Positions 1-10,748 of a DNA stretch of 64,000 bases are shown one piece after another. Numbering within the stretch: the first letter of the stretch is position 1; the number at the start of each line of letters is the position of its first letter. This DNA comes from Pilaira anomala (Eukaryota; Mucoromycota; Mucoromycetes; Mucorales; Mucoraceae), in NCBI GenBank assembly GCA_025716855.1, contig JAIXMQ010000011.1, positions 310,001 through 374,000 on the forward strand. The letters run 5' to 3'. A program made the translations under genes and the position numbers. The notes beneath the pieces were generated by a model. It was not told the DNA's origin. It saw nothing but the letters and a program-made list of their open reading frames with translations, and ran no database searches.

Positions 1-2154
1 GATGAAGAGGAAAAGAAGCCTGCCCCTAAGGCTGCTGCTGCTCCCGCTAAGGCTGCTCCCGCTAAGAAGGCTGCTCCTGCTAAGGCCGCTCCTGCTAAGG
101 CTGCTCCCGCCAAGAAGGCTGCTCCTGCCAAGAAGGAAGAATCTTCTGATGAAGACTCTGACTCTGAAGATGATTCTGATGATTCTGACGACTCTGACGA
201 CGACTCCGATTACGACTCTGATGAAGATAGTTCCGATGAAGAACTCACTGCTACGCAACGTCTTGCCCTTCAAAAGAAGGAAGAAGCCGCAGCTCGTCGT
301 GTTCAACGTCAACAAGAAGCTATGGCTAACCGTTCCAAGGACGATTTGCGTTCACCTATTTGTTGTATTCTTGGTCACGTCGATACTGGTAAGACCAAGT
401 TATTAGATAAGATTCGTCAAACAAATGTACAAGAAGGTGAAGCAGGTGGTATTACCCAACAAATTGGTGCTACTTTCTTCCCTGCTGATGCCATTGAAAA
501 GAAGACTGCTGTACTTGGTGAAGAGCGTCAAGAAAAACTCAAGGTACCTGGTATCTTGGTTATCGATACACCTGGTCACGAATCTTTCACAAACTTAAGA
601 AGTAGAGGTAGTTCTCTTTGTAATATCGCTATTTTAGTTGTTGATATCATGCATGGTCTTGAACCTCAAACACTTGAATCTATTCGTTTACTTCGTGATC
701 GTAAGACTCCTTTCATTGTTGCTTTAAATAAGATTGATCGTCTTTTCGAATGGAAGGCTATTCCCGATAACTCTTTCCTTGATTCTCTTTCAAAGCAAAA
801 GCCTTCTGTTCAAGCTGAATTCGAAAAGCGTGTATCTGATACTATGCTTGCTTTCGCTGAACAAGGTCTTAACTCTCAACTTTACTACAAGAACAAGAAC
901 TTTGCCAAGTATGTTTCTTTGGTACCTACCTCTGCTCACACTGGTGAAGGTATTCCTGATATGCTTAACTTGTTGATTAACTTGACACAATCTCGTATGA
1001 GTGAAAAGTTGATGTATATTACTGAACTTGAATGTACTGTACTTGAAGTCAAGGTGATTGAAGGTTTAGGTACTACTATTGATGTTGTACTTGTAAATGG
1101 TTGGTTACATGAAGGTGATCGTATTGTAGTTTGTGGTTTGAATGGACCTATTGTGACAACAGTGCGTGCACTTTTAACACCTCAACCTATGAGAGAATTA
1201 CGTATCAAATCACAATACGTACATCACAAATCTGTCAAGGCAGCTTTAGGTATCAAAATCTCTGCTCCTGATCTTGAAAAGGCAATTGCTGGTTCACGTC
1301 TTTTGGTAGCTGGCCCTGATGATGATATTGAAGACTTAAAGGAAGAAGTTATGTCTGATTTAACTAACTTGATGACATCTATTGATCGTACTGGTCATGG
1401 TGTCTGGGTGCAAGCTTCTACTTTAGGTGCACTTGAAGCTTTATTAGAATTCTTAAAGACCTCCAAGATTCCTGTCTCTGGTATCAATATTGGTCCTGTA
1501 CATAAAAAGGATGTCGTGAAAGCAAGTGTCATGCTTGAAAAGGCAAGAGAATATGCTGTCATGCTTTGTTTCGATGTCAGTGTTGATAAAGAAGCTGAAC
1601 AAATGGCTGAAGAAATGGGTATCCGTATCTTTACTGCCGATATTATTTATCATTTGTTTGATCGTTTCCAAGAATACCATGCTTCTATTACTGAACAAAA
1701 GCGTAAGGATCAAGCTTCTTCTGCTGTTTTCCCTTGTGTCCTTAAAATGATTCCTCGTGCCATTATTAACAAGAAAGATCCTATTATTATTGGTGTTGAC
1801 GTTATTGAAGGTACTCTTCGTTTAGGTACTCCTATTTGTGTTATCAAGACAAACCCTGAAACTCAAGCTCGTGAAGTTATTACACTTGGTAAGGTTACTT
1901 CCATTGAACAAAATCACAAGACTATGGAACAAGTCAAGAAGGGTGGTGCCGGTGGTGGTGTAGCTATCAAGATTGAATGTGCTACTTACGAAACTCCTAA
2001 AACATATGGTCGTCACTTTGAAGATTCTGATGAATTATATGCTAAGGTCACTCGTCAATCCATTGATATTTTGAAGGAGTCCTTCCGTAATGATTTATCA
2101 AAGGAAGAATGGGCTCTTGTTGTCAAGCTTAAAAAAGTCTTGGGTGTTGATTAA
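1..2154 (+). CDS. FUN12: Translation initiation factor eIF5B, 3' part (N-terminus outside window)
   Basis: Open from base 1 in frame 1 to the TAA at 2152-2154, giving 717 visible residues with no intron. eIF5B is the ribosome-dependent GTPase that joins the 60S subunit to the initiation complex. The visible N-terminal part is a low-complexity linker: an Ala/Pro/Lys repeat (about residues 5-40) followed by a Ser/Asp/Glu acidic run. The GTPase domain follows, with GHVDTGKT (about 125-132), DTPGHE (189-194) and NKID (243-246). After it come the beta-barrel domain II, the VHKKDV region of domain III and the C-terminal domain IV ending near KKVLGVD. Family proteins carry a long charged N-terminal extension, so several hundred residues probably lie upstream of the window. 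Identification is secure; only the start is missing. Confidence 0.97.
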   Translation, partial: DEEEKKPAPKAAAAPAKAAPAKKAAPAKAAPAKAAPAKKAAPAKKEESSDEDSDSEDDSDDSDDSDDDSDYDSDEDSSDEELTATQRLALQKKEEAAARRVQRQQEAMANRSKDDLRSPICCILGHVDTGKTKLLDKIRQTNVQEGEAGGITQQIGATFFPADAIEKKTAVLGEERQEKLKVPGILVIDTPGHESFTNLRSRGSSLCNIAILVVDIMHGLEPQTLESIRLLRDRKTPFIVALNKIDRLFEWKAIPDNSFLDSLSKQKPSVQAEFEKRVSDTMLAFAEQGLNSQLYYKNKNFAKYVSLVPTSAHTGEGIPDMLNLLINLTQSRMSEKLMYITELECTVLEVKVIEGLGTTIDVVLVNGWLHEGDRIVVCGLNGPIVTTVRALLTPQPMRELRIKSQYVHHKSVKAALGIKISAPDLEKAIAGSRLLVAGPDDDIEDLKEEVMSDLTNLMTSIDRTGHGVWVQASTLGALEALLEFLKTSKIPVSGINIGPVHKKDVVKASVMLEKAREYAVMLCFDVSVDKEAEQMAEEMGIRIFTADIIYHLFDRFQEYHASITEQKRKDQASSAVFPCVLKMIPRAIINKKDPIIIGVDVIEGTLRLGTPICVIKTNPETQAREVITLGKVTSIEQNHKTMEQVKKGGAGGGVAIKIECATYETPKTYGRHFEDSDELYAKVTRQSIDILKESFRNDLSKEEWALVVKLKKVLGVD

Positions 2155-2343
2155 ATCAATTGTTTTTTTTTTGTGTCTTCTATATAATAATAAAAAAGAT
2201 TTCTCTATACATATATACATATTAAATATGCGTTTTACATATGGGTAACTGTCTACTAGCTATATAGCCATACAATTTTATTTTATTAAATATGATATGT
2301 GGTTTTTACAGACACCTGCTGATAGATTAAACCAAAACCTGTG
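2155..2343. other. Short intergenic, eIF5B to TVP23
   Basis: Holds the 3' UTR of eIF5B, with T-run and AATAAT/ATAATAAAAA stretches suitable for polyadenylation, and the presumed 5' region of the TVP23 gene. No other feature is seen. Confidence 0.5.
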
Positions 2344-3399
2344 ATGGGTAACACGTCAAGTTCTGAGATTAAACGTAACTTCCAACAAAATGTTTGTTGG
2401 TGGGCTTGTATACATTCTTTTTCTTGTCCTTGTTTACCTTTCTCTCTTTTTTTTTTATTTACTATACAAGTATGGTAGGTTTATCTTGTTCTTTAGTGTT
2501 AAATAAAACTTATTTCTTACTATTAAAAAAAAAAAGCCCCCTCAAGAAGACCAGATCAATTTATTACAACACTCAGCAAGTATTTCTGCTGACCATGATG
2601 TTGAATCTGGGTTTAGACCTACAAACCCATCTAGTAATGTCAATAACAATAATACACAATATCAGGAAGAAACGAACGCGACTGGAAGATTAAGAGAGTA
2701 CTTTGAACAATCAAGGTAAAAAAAAAGAAAAAGCTATACAAAAATTGAAAAAGGGACAAAACGATATTAAAAAAAAAATTACAAAAAGTCATCCTATCGC
2801 AGCATTATTTTTCTTATTATTTAGAGTAGGCGCATTGTTGACTTATTTGTTAGGATCAATCTTTACAGATAACTTTACTTTGGTATTTGTGATCACTATC
2901 TTACTCTTAGCTTTTGATTTTTGGACTGTAAAGAACATCTCGGGTAGATTATTAGTTGGACTTCGTTGGTGGAATGAGATTCAACCTGATGGTTCCAATA
3001 AATGGGTATTTGAAAGTGCCAGCGTAAGTCTTATGTGAATATATTAAATGCACAAAGCTTTTATTTACTTATAACTTTCATTAGCCAAGTAGAATTAATA
3101 ACCCTGCTGATTCTAAACTCTTTTGGTGGATGTTGTACGGTACACCAGCACTTTGGGCCGTATTTGCATTATCTTGTATTTTCACCTTGAAATTCTCTTG
3201 GTTAATTATTGTCGGTGTTGCACTCGCATTAAATATGGCAAATGTCTATGGATATTCTCAATGTGATAAAGATGCCAAAAAGAAATGGGCTACCGGTATG
3301 GCTACACGTTCTGCCCTTGGATCATTAGGAAGTGGAGCAAGTGGATTAGTCGGAAAAGCATTTACTTCAGGTATTGGCAAAGTGTTCAGCTCAAGATAA
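2344..3399 (+). CDS. TVP23: Golgi membrane protein TVP23 (FAM18/DUF846)
   Basis: Multi-pass Golgi protein of the TVP23 family, implicated in vesicle traffic in yeast. Exons: 2344-2391 (tentative), 2537-2715, 2789-3023 and 3085-3399. Exons 2-4 join in frame: a phase-2 junction makes the Ser before HPIAALFF, and a phase-0 junction links WVFESAS to PSRINP. Family hallmarks are the segment [20 protein letters not shown], the conserved [20 protein letters not shown] block, and four hydrophobic segments. The C-terminus is a Gly/Ser-rich tail. Exon 1 (starting MGNTSSSE) is the weak point: its donor GTTTGT is poor, but no in-frame ATG exists in exon 2, so some upstream exon is needed. The gene ends only 55 bp from the convergent transgelin gene. 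Confidence 0.88.
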
Positions 3400-3454
3400 T
3401 TATATATTACATTTAATAAAACTACACAATACATTTCGTATCTTTTTTATTTAT

Positions 3455-4351
3455 TTATTTATATTGAGCATAAGGATCACTACCTGCAATATTACGACGT
3501 TGACCAAAGCTCATACCAGACTATTTATTTTTATTATCGTCAGTATCTTTATACTCTTTCTCACTTTCTCCCCTTTTTACTTACTTGATTTGCTCCTCCT
3601 GTATATCCATATTGATAAGTATTAAAAGTTGCATTCGATTCGTTACCTGCACCTTTTGGATAGGAACTTTGTTGTTTATCAGCAAGCTTAGGTCCAAGAT
3701 ACTATTCATCAGTGTTACTAATTACAATGTATACCTTTTATTTATTTGATGTCTGAACTTACATTAGGTGAGGTACCAGCTTTATATCCGTATCTAGATA
3801 ATGCAAAAATCGAATCAATGACTTGTGTCATATTCTTCTTTTCGTATAAATCAATTGTTTGAAAAAGATCATGCTTTGGAACACCTAACGCTTCAGCACC
3901 TCTCAAAAAAATTGAAATATTTTCCATCTATTTAAAGCGTTAAAAAAAAATCGGATACTCTACTATTTACTGTATCCCTTTTATTTACCTGTATGAATGG
4001 CATTCTTGACTGTTTGAATTTACCTTGCCCAGGTACTAGTTTACCAATCACTCTATAAAAAATAGAATCAGTACTTTTTGTTGCATTCAGAAATACTACG
4101 ATAAACCTACTTGCATAAAATAACACCATCTTTTAAGCTCTCGGCGAAATCGTCAGAAGAAAACTTTTCTCCAATAAGTTCCTCCATCCAAGCTCTTGCT
4201 TCTTGTTCACGTTCGACGGAGTATTTAGAGTCTATTCTAGCCTGAATCTCTAAGAGTTCCAGAACGTTTAATAAATATAGTAGGTATATTTTTCTTTATT
4301 TAAAAATAAAAAACCTTTATCAATTCCATATAAGGGTGTCTCTTCTTCCAT
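3455..4351 (-). CDS. SCP1: Transgelin/calponin-like actin-binding protein (SCP1 type)
   Basis: Small actin-bundling protein with one calponin-homology (CH) domain, as in yeast Scp1. Six exons on the minus strand: 4315-4351, 4111-4249, 3989-4052, 3763-3927, 3585-3701 and 3455-3520. All junctions keep frame, giving 195 aa. The N-terminus (MEEETPLYGIDKEIQ) matches the transgelin YG(x)4EIQ-type start. The CH core includes DGVILCKVIGKLVPG and the family signature MENISIFL..GVPKHDLFQTIDLYE. The C-terminus has the short SGMSFGQRRNIAG calponin-like motif (exon 6), which in this family adds an actin contact. Length is typical. It is convergent with TVP23. Confidence 0.92.
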
Positions 4352-4873
4352 ATTTAAATAGTTTATTGTAAATAAAAGAAGATTTTTTTTATTTGCATTT
4401 GCGTTAATTATGATGTATTTTGAAAAAAAACCAGCACTTTTTAGAGCTCAGTTTCAAGCATAATGTCATATTTCATCAGAGCTTACTTCAATAAGACTTG
4501 AAAGCTAACTTTATTTTGTTATTTAAAGTAATTACTTCTGTTTTAAGGTCTTTGATTAGTTTTTTTTTATAAAGAAAAAAGAGGTGCTGTAGCCATGGTA
4601 TTTTTTGTCTAAAAAAGTAATTAAGGTCAGTAAGCACGTATCATAGCGTAGGGTCTTTGCTACAGTAACACAATGGTAGTTTTAAAGAAAAAACTGGGTG
4701 ATTTTAGGGGGGAGAAATAATAGGGTAATATTTAATTTTACCTGAATTAAAACTATCAAACTATCTTTTATTTTTCTCAAAGAGTTGGGATTTTAATTAC
4801 ACATATATCTTGAACTCAAGAGAATTAAGTAAGCATGATTATTGGCGGAAAAACATAACCAATTGAGAATAAC
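4352..4873. repeat. Intergenic with a terminal fragment of repeat family R1
   Basis: About 4605-4730 matches the right ends of repeat copies at 8712-8850, 56785-56900 and 61553-61675. The shared features are a TTAAGGTCAGTAA start, a GTAGCGTAGGG-like segment and an A-rich segment ending in ACTGGGNGATTT. The remaining bases are AT-rich with no supported gene. Confidence 0.6.
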
Positions 4874-4951
4874 CTGTCTGTTAAATTGAACATGCATAAC
4901 ACCATCTTGAGCTAACTCGACTTTAACAGTTTCGAATTGATACTTGAACAT
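4874..4951 (-). pseudogene. Stranded first exon of a crotonase-family gene (dienoyl-CoA isomerase-like)
   Basis: On the minus strand an ATG at 4951 opens 26 codons beginning MFKYQFETVKVELAQDG and ending HVQFNRQ. This resembles the N-terminus of Ech1/enoyl-CoA hydratase-isomerase proteins, where an RPKKLNA-type segment normally follows. A possible donor (GTTATT, 4873) ends the exon. No continuation is found downstream, where repeat R1 sequence (4605-4730) begins. I infer a 5' fragment left after repeat insertion or rearrangement. Family assignment rests on a short stretch and is moderate. Confidence 0.45.
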
Positions 4952-4996
4952 CTTTTTTAGATATGTTATTTTATTATAAATTAAGAAATTTTTTGT

Positions 4997-7900
4997 AAGC
5001 TTTCTCCATGTAATAGTTGTTTAATACATATATTGAATGCATGCATTGAGCGTGCAAAGACTTTGTCAGTAGTCGGATGTATGTACATAGTGATTAAGAG
5101 CTATTTCATATTTTACCTATGGGCCATACTGAAAACAAATGAATATGATTATGTGTTTTATCACAAAAATACGCTCTTATGTTTTGAAAAAAAAAAGAAA
5201 TCCGTTTTAAGCTGATGAATTATATATACTTAAATATCATCATAATCATAATAACAAAGATATAGTAAAAGGCGCATTAAATTCAAGAGACATAATAATA
5301 TTATTATTAAGAAGTATTATATGTTTAAAAAAGTATTTTATTTATGTAAAAAAAGTTTATAAAAGAAAAAAGATACTGTTCAGTTCTCCCTTTTTCAAGA
5401 GATTAACAAGGACAACCACGCGAAGGTAAGTATCTATCTGTCCTCTTCTACCTTTTCTTTAGTTTTTTGGCCCACTACTCGAAAAAAGAAACCAAGAAAA
5501 GGAGAGCGAAAAGAGAAAAAAAAACAAAGAGCCCGTGCCTGCGATAGCGTGATCATATGCGGTATCCTTGACCTCCGCGTTATTAAGCTCCCCAGCTGCG
5601 TATAACCGAAACGCGGATTAGCTTTTCTTCTAGCCAAAGGAGGCATCACACACCTACTACCAACAGGATTACTCGGGGTCATAGTCAGTACGCAGCCTGT
5701 GGTACAGCATTTCTAGACTGCGCCTATCCCGCGGGGGGCAATCAAAATACACCGTTCTATGAAGCTTTTTTTAGTGAGTAAAATGCTACTATTTTTTTCA
5801 ATATGAGAATAGTGATTACTTGCCTTTGTTATTGAAGCCAGAGCTTTAGAAAAAAAAAACTGAAAGAAAGGAGAAAAAGGGCTTTTTTTTTTTTTTTTTT
5901 TTTTTTCGCTTTAAATATACGATTCTCATGAAAAATTTTTTTTTTCTCTAAAGCAATATGATTAATATAAACAAAAAGCCATAAGTAATCTCCGTAAAAA
6001 TGACATAAGCAAGATGTGAAAAAAAAATACTTTTATATCATTTTTTTTTCCTCACAACCATATGCATTAATGCGTATCAATATGAAAAAGATACATACAT
6101 ACATGAATGCGTTTTGGATTTATATTCGTTAGATGTTCACAGCTTTACTTGACTCTTTTCTTTTTTTTTTCTTTAGTAAAAAAAAAACCAGGTTTTTATT
6201 TACGTTCTATCTAAAAAGGGTTAAAAAAAACGAAAAAGAAAAAAGGCAATTATGATTTTGTAAAATACCAATCAAAAGAATAATCATGCAATTTCCGTAT
6301 TAATCAGATTAACTAAGCTGCATCAACAAAAAACAAATTCATCTAAAATATACTGTTTGAGGCTGTTAGAATAGGTATAAGTAATTTGAGTTGGTTCAAG
6401 AACACGTGCCACTTTAAATTTGACGTGCATACATATTTGATGTGAGTATTAATACTGTGAAAGCATTTTTCTAATTTCAGGTGTTGTATTAAATCGTGAC
6501 ACATGTATCTGTATATTTATTTTAATAAAAATAGAAGCTTAACATTAATTCTTACTGTAGCAACGGGATCGTGCTCCGATTGTTTATATAAAAAAAAATT
6601 ATTGAATTTGTGAAGTATCGTGTAACTAAAAAACAAAAAGCTTCTTGTTGATAAAACAAGAACATTTTTTTTTCTCTATGTTAAACATGGTGTGGATTCT
6701 TTTTTTTTTTTAAAAAATTATATATACATAGGCACATTGTTGTAATGTCAAATGATATTGATACTTTGAAAGATTTTTTTTTGTGCATGTTTATAAAATA
6801 AGATACATGTATACATTTTTTTTTTGTTTTGTTTCGTATCTTTCCTAAATTAGTTAATTGCGCAATTAAACAAAATGCTTTGATTAATTGTCAGGAAACA
6901 TAGTAAAGAATTGGGTCTTGAAACGCAACAGGCAAAGAAAAATCAGATGAGAAAGACGAAGAGTCTGCAAATAAGATATTAGAAGAAGTACATATTTGTG
7001 TATAAACCTGTTTTATACAATCAACTCAATCAAGCAGAACTAAGACAAAAAAAAATTATAAAAAAAAAGGCATCCGGAATCTAATTAAGAAGCAAATATT
7101 TGAAAAAGATTATAATAGATGAAGACTTTTTTTCCTTTGAACTATATTCTATCAATAGCTTCTTTTTTTTTTATATTTTAAGATAACTAATTTAATCGAA
7201 AAGTATGTATTAAGATCTCAAGTATCGTCATTCTCACAAAAAAAAAAAAAAAAAAAAAAGATCGTCCCCTATAAACACCCCAATAATAGACTACACACAC
7301 TCCAAATTTAAGCCCAGAAAACCTTTCTTGTCAAAGTAAAGTCATTCAATATTAACTATTCAATTATACAACACTATATACAGAAAATTCTAAATTTATA
7401 TGGGCAGATGATTGTATATAAAGATGTAGTTTTTTATATGTAAAAAATATACTTTCTCTAACAAAAACTGTTTTCCTTACATGCACTACAAATGGAGAGT
7501 GCATGTAGCGTGGTCTAGATACACCTCGTTTTTTCGGTCCCAGAAATCAAAATTTTGACAAAAAATACCTTCTTGTCAAAGTAAAGTCCCTCTAAATCAG
7601 CTATTTCATTAAACAATATGATATACAGAAAGTGTAGAATTTGAAGGCGCATCTTTCTATATAATTTGATTTATATTATTGGAAACAAAAAATATACTTG
7701 TCCTAACAAAAACTTTATTTCGTTTTCTGACAATAAACATAAATTATTGTTATTAAATAGCCTTGATTTTTACATCATTAGAAAGAGCGCAAAATTCTAC
7801 ATACTTCATTAAAAGGTCAGGCTTTTAAACCTTTTTAATCTAAAGATGTAGGGATATTTCTGAATTTTGAAAAAATCCATAGGGGGGGACTAGCAAATTT

Positions 7901-8850
7901 TTCTAAAAAATGGAATTTTTTTCACAGCTTAAAAAAAATTAAAAATTAGAAATGCAGATATATCTTTGTATTTAAATGGTTTTAAAGTTTAGCTTTTTAT
8001 TGATGTCTAAGGTAGAATTTGACGCTCTTTCGAATGATGTAAAAATAAAAGTAACATAATTATGAAGTTTAATAGTCATTGCGAGAGAGCACATATTCTA
8101 TTAGGACATGTATATTTTTTATATACAAGATAATAAATCTAAATGCATAGAAATCTTAGTTTTTAAATTCTACATCTTTGGAATATAACATTGTCTAACA
8201 AAATATGTCTGTATCCTGATTTGGTTTTTTTCCTGTTTTTGGACCTAAAAATTGAGATTTGGGTCCAAATTTCTTTCTTTTCAAAATAAAATCTTTTATT
8301 TCACCTATTCTATTATACAATATAATATACAATCGATGCAGAATTTGAAGGTGCATCTTTCTATTGATTTAGAATTATTATTTTAGATATAAAAAATATA
8401 CTTGCTCTAACAAAAACTATATTTCGTTTTTTCGTAATTACTATTTATATTTGTTAATATGTTACTTTGATTTTTACATCATTGAAAAGAGCGTCAAATT
8501 CTACATATATCCTTAAATAGCCAAGCTTTAAAACCTTTTTAATGTAAAGATGTATGGATATTTCTGATTTTTGAAAAAATCCAAAGGGGGTCACTGGCTG
8601 ATTTTTGGCTGAAAAAATATAATTTTTTTTCACTTTTTCAATGATTTGATTGGCTCAATTTTTTTTAGTTTCAACAAAAAAATCATGTTTACAATGCCCC
8701 GTTTTTCTTTATCAAAAAGACTAATTAGGGTCAGTAAAGCACATAGTGTAGCGTAGGAATTTGCTACAGTAACGGAATAATAGTTTAAGAAAGACTAGTT
8801 TTATTTTTAAAGAAAAAACTAGGCGATTTGGGTGAAGAAAATTGGTTAAT
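4997..8850 (+). repeat. Repeat family R1, copy A (about 3.85 kb)
   Basis: Collinear with copy B (58002-61675) over almost its whole length, with many small indels and substitutions. The exception is a nearly identical 400-bp core at 5371-5770. The right third (7290-8830) is also shared with copy C (55370-56860). Inside it, short units occur in both orientations: GAGCGTCAAATTCTACAT-type forward at 7783 and 8491, and its reverse complement near 8010. Forward units are preceded by a CTAACAAAAACT motif. No transposase or long ORF is present, so it looks non-autonomous or decayed. No terminal inverted repeat or target duplication could be fixed by eye. Confidence 0.75.
5371..5770 (+). ncRNA. Highly conserved GC-rich block, putative spliced or structured non-coding RNA (copy A)
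   Basis: This block differs from 58241-58640 by two substitutions and one single-base indel, while flanking repeat sequence is far more diverged. It is strikingly GC-rich for this genome (about 5535-5760). A TATA-like TTTATAAAAG lies just upstream (5354-5363), and a perfect donor context CGAAG/GTAAGTAT sits at 5426. It ends at a T run. A minus-strand ORF (5434-5682) loses its ATG in the other copy, which argues against coding. I do not recognise a known RNA: it lacks the tRNA boxes, and I found no 5S, U-snRNA or SRP hallmarks. Strand and boundaries are inferred. Confidence 0.35.
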
Positions 8851-9122
8851 TTTTTATCTTATATACAATATCTTTTTCGTCCATGGAGCACGTCATGTAT
8901 ATATATACACAGGACTTATTTGGGTATAAAATATTCTTTCCTTTGCTAACATATATCTGTCATTACTAAAAACTATATTTGAAGAGGAAGACTGATACAT
9001 AAAAAGGATGTTATTTTTTTTTTTATAAATAATAATAAAGATATATATATATATTTTTTTTAAAAATGATTTTTATAATACAATAAGAAAAAACAAAAAG
9101 TGATTTAAATAAGAAAAAGATT
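8851..9122. other. Intergenic, AT-rich
   Basis: AT-rich spacer between repeat copy A and the 3' end of the kinesin gene. It contains a TATATATATACA run and presumably the kinesin 3' UTR. Nothing else seen. Confidence 0.4.
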
Positions 9123-10716
9123 TCATGGCATTAAATTATCTATTGGAAATTTCTGATCAATCATTTGTATCCAGCTTATCATCTCTTGACGTGTTCCAGA
9201 CTGTAAGGTATATGCATTATTATTGGTATAAAGAGCAAACACATTTGCTCGCTAACAATTGAAAAAAAAAACAAGTATTAATAAAATCAAGTACATACAT
9301 GTAAAGAAAAAAAAAACTTACTTGAATCATCTTTTCAAGCGCTTCATTATAATCAATGCGTACAGACCCAACATTAATCACACCTTGTTCATCGGATTCA
9401 GTCTCATTGGTATAAATAAAAATGTAAGGTCGACGAATGACAAACCATCGTTTCACCCATAAATCCTGTGCCGCATTTTCTTGATAGAGTAAATACCCCT
9501 TTTTAGATATATTGGCACTAATAAATGAAATAAGTTATAAAAAAAAAATTACATATAAACAAATAATAGAAGAAACTTACGATTGAGTAACAAATACTAC
9601 CTCTGCTAGTAACTTGGAAGCAAAGATTGGATCTTGCATGATTGGAATAGCAGTTTCTGGTAAAATGGGTGGATCTTGACTAATGATAATTTCTTTATCT
9701 GTACCAAGCTTTAATGTCCATAAATCCACCACTCTTTTCAATAGATTGAATTGTTCTTCTTCGCTGTTTGCAACAGTTGAAACAGGTAATGCTGTAGATG
9801 ACGATGCTAAAGTATTATTTTCCTGTTGTTTTAAATCCAAAATTTGTCTAGTAAAAGTAACTTGTTGTTTACGATGAATAAACTCTTGAATTTGTTTAAA
9901 GTCATTTACTAACGATACACCACGCGGTCTCCAAGTCCCCAAGAACTCCTCCCCATGCACATACTTTGAAGCGGTATTTAATCGCCATAACTGACTCAAT
10001 CGTTTCGTCATAGGAGGTTTTAAATGAACTAAAAACACGCCACTGTATTTACTCAATTGTTTACCACCAGAATAAAGTAATTTTCGAAAACTAAATTTAC
10101 TTCCTCCCGTAGATCGATCTCTACCTTGAATTTGAAACGCAATATCCATATTAAAATTAATCGTCTTTTCACATCGTTCGGCTTCTACTTCCCATCGAAG
10201 GTTAAGTATCACTCGACTGTTTGGGTCTGTTAATCGGTTTAAAAAGATACATTCATGTTGTGAACTATCCCATGCTCCTTGTGCTGTAATTTGACTTGTA
10301 CCATCTGAATTATAACACACCTTTTGTTGATTTAATAATCGAATCGGGATATTTTCTTGGGCAGGAGATTCGAGTATACGACCTTTACCATCTAAAAGAC
10401 GTACATGTCCTACTGTTGCCTTCTTAATCTTTGTCCATTCAAATTGATGTCCTGAAGTATGTGAGAGTGTGAAACAGATTCTACGTTGAAGCCCTTGACG
10501 TAAAGTGAAATATCCTTTATCCATTGGATATTTAGATGTTAATTGAACCGGTGTGTATTCTCCTGAAGGAGATAATTCACGTACTTCAATCCAGGCAACT
10601 ACATCATGACGTTCTGCTGTTAATAGTTCTTCTTCTGATCTACGTTCTAAAGAGGCGGCAGTTGATTCACTACTACTACTAGCTGATTTAACTGAGGTAC
10701 GATCTACTACAATCTT

Positions 10717-10748
<32 letters not shown>

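Noticed and set aside
2394..2693. ORF of 99 aa between eIF5B and TVP23
   Set aside because: It covers the proposed TVP23 first intron and reads exon 2 in the wrong frame.
5416..5436. Minus-strand ATACTTACCTT resembling the 5' end of U1 snRNA
   Set aside because: No downstream U1 stem-loop or Sm site. It is simply the complement of a perfect splice donor.
5434..5682. Minus-strand ORF of about 82 aa (starting MTPSNPVGSR) in the conserved block, also at 58305-58559
   Set aside because: A substitution in the second copy removes the ATG, and no family resemblance is seen. Conservation is better explained at the nucleotide level.
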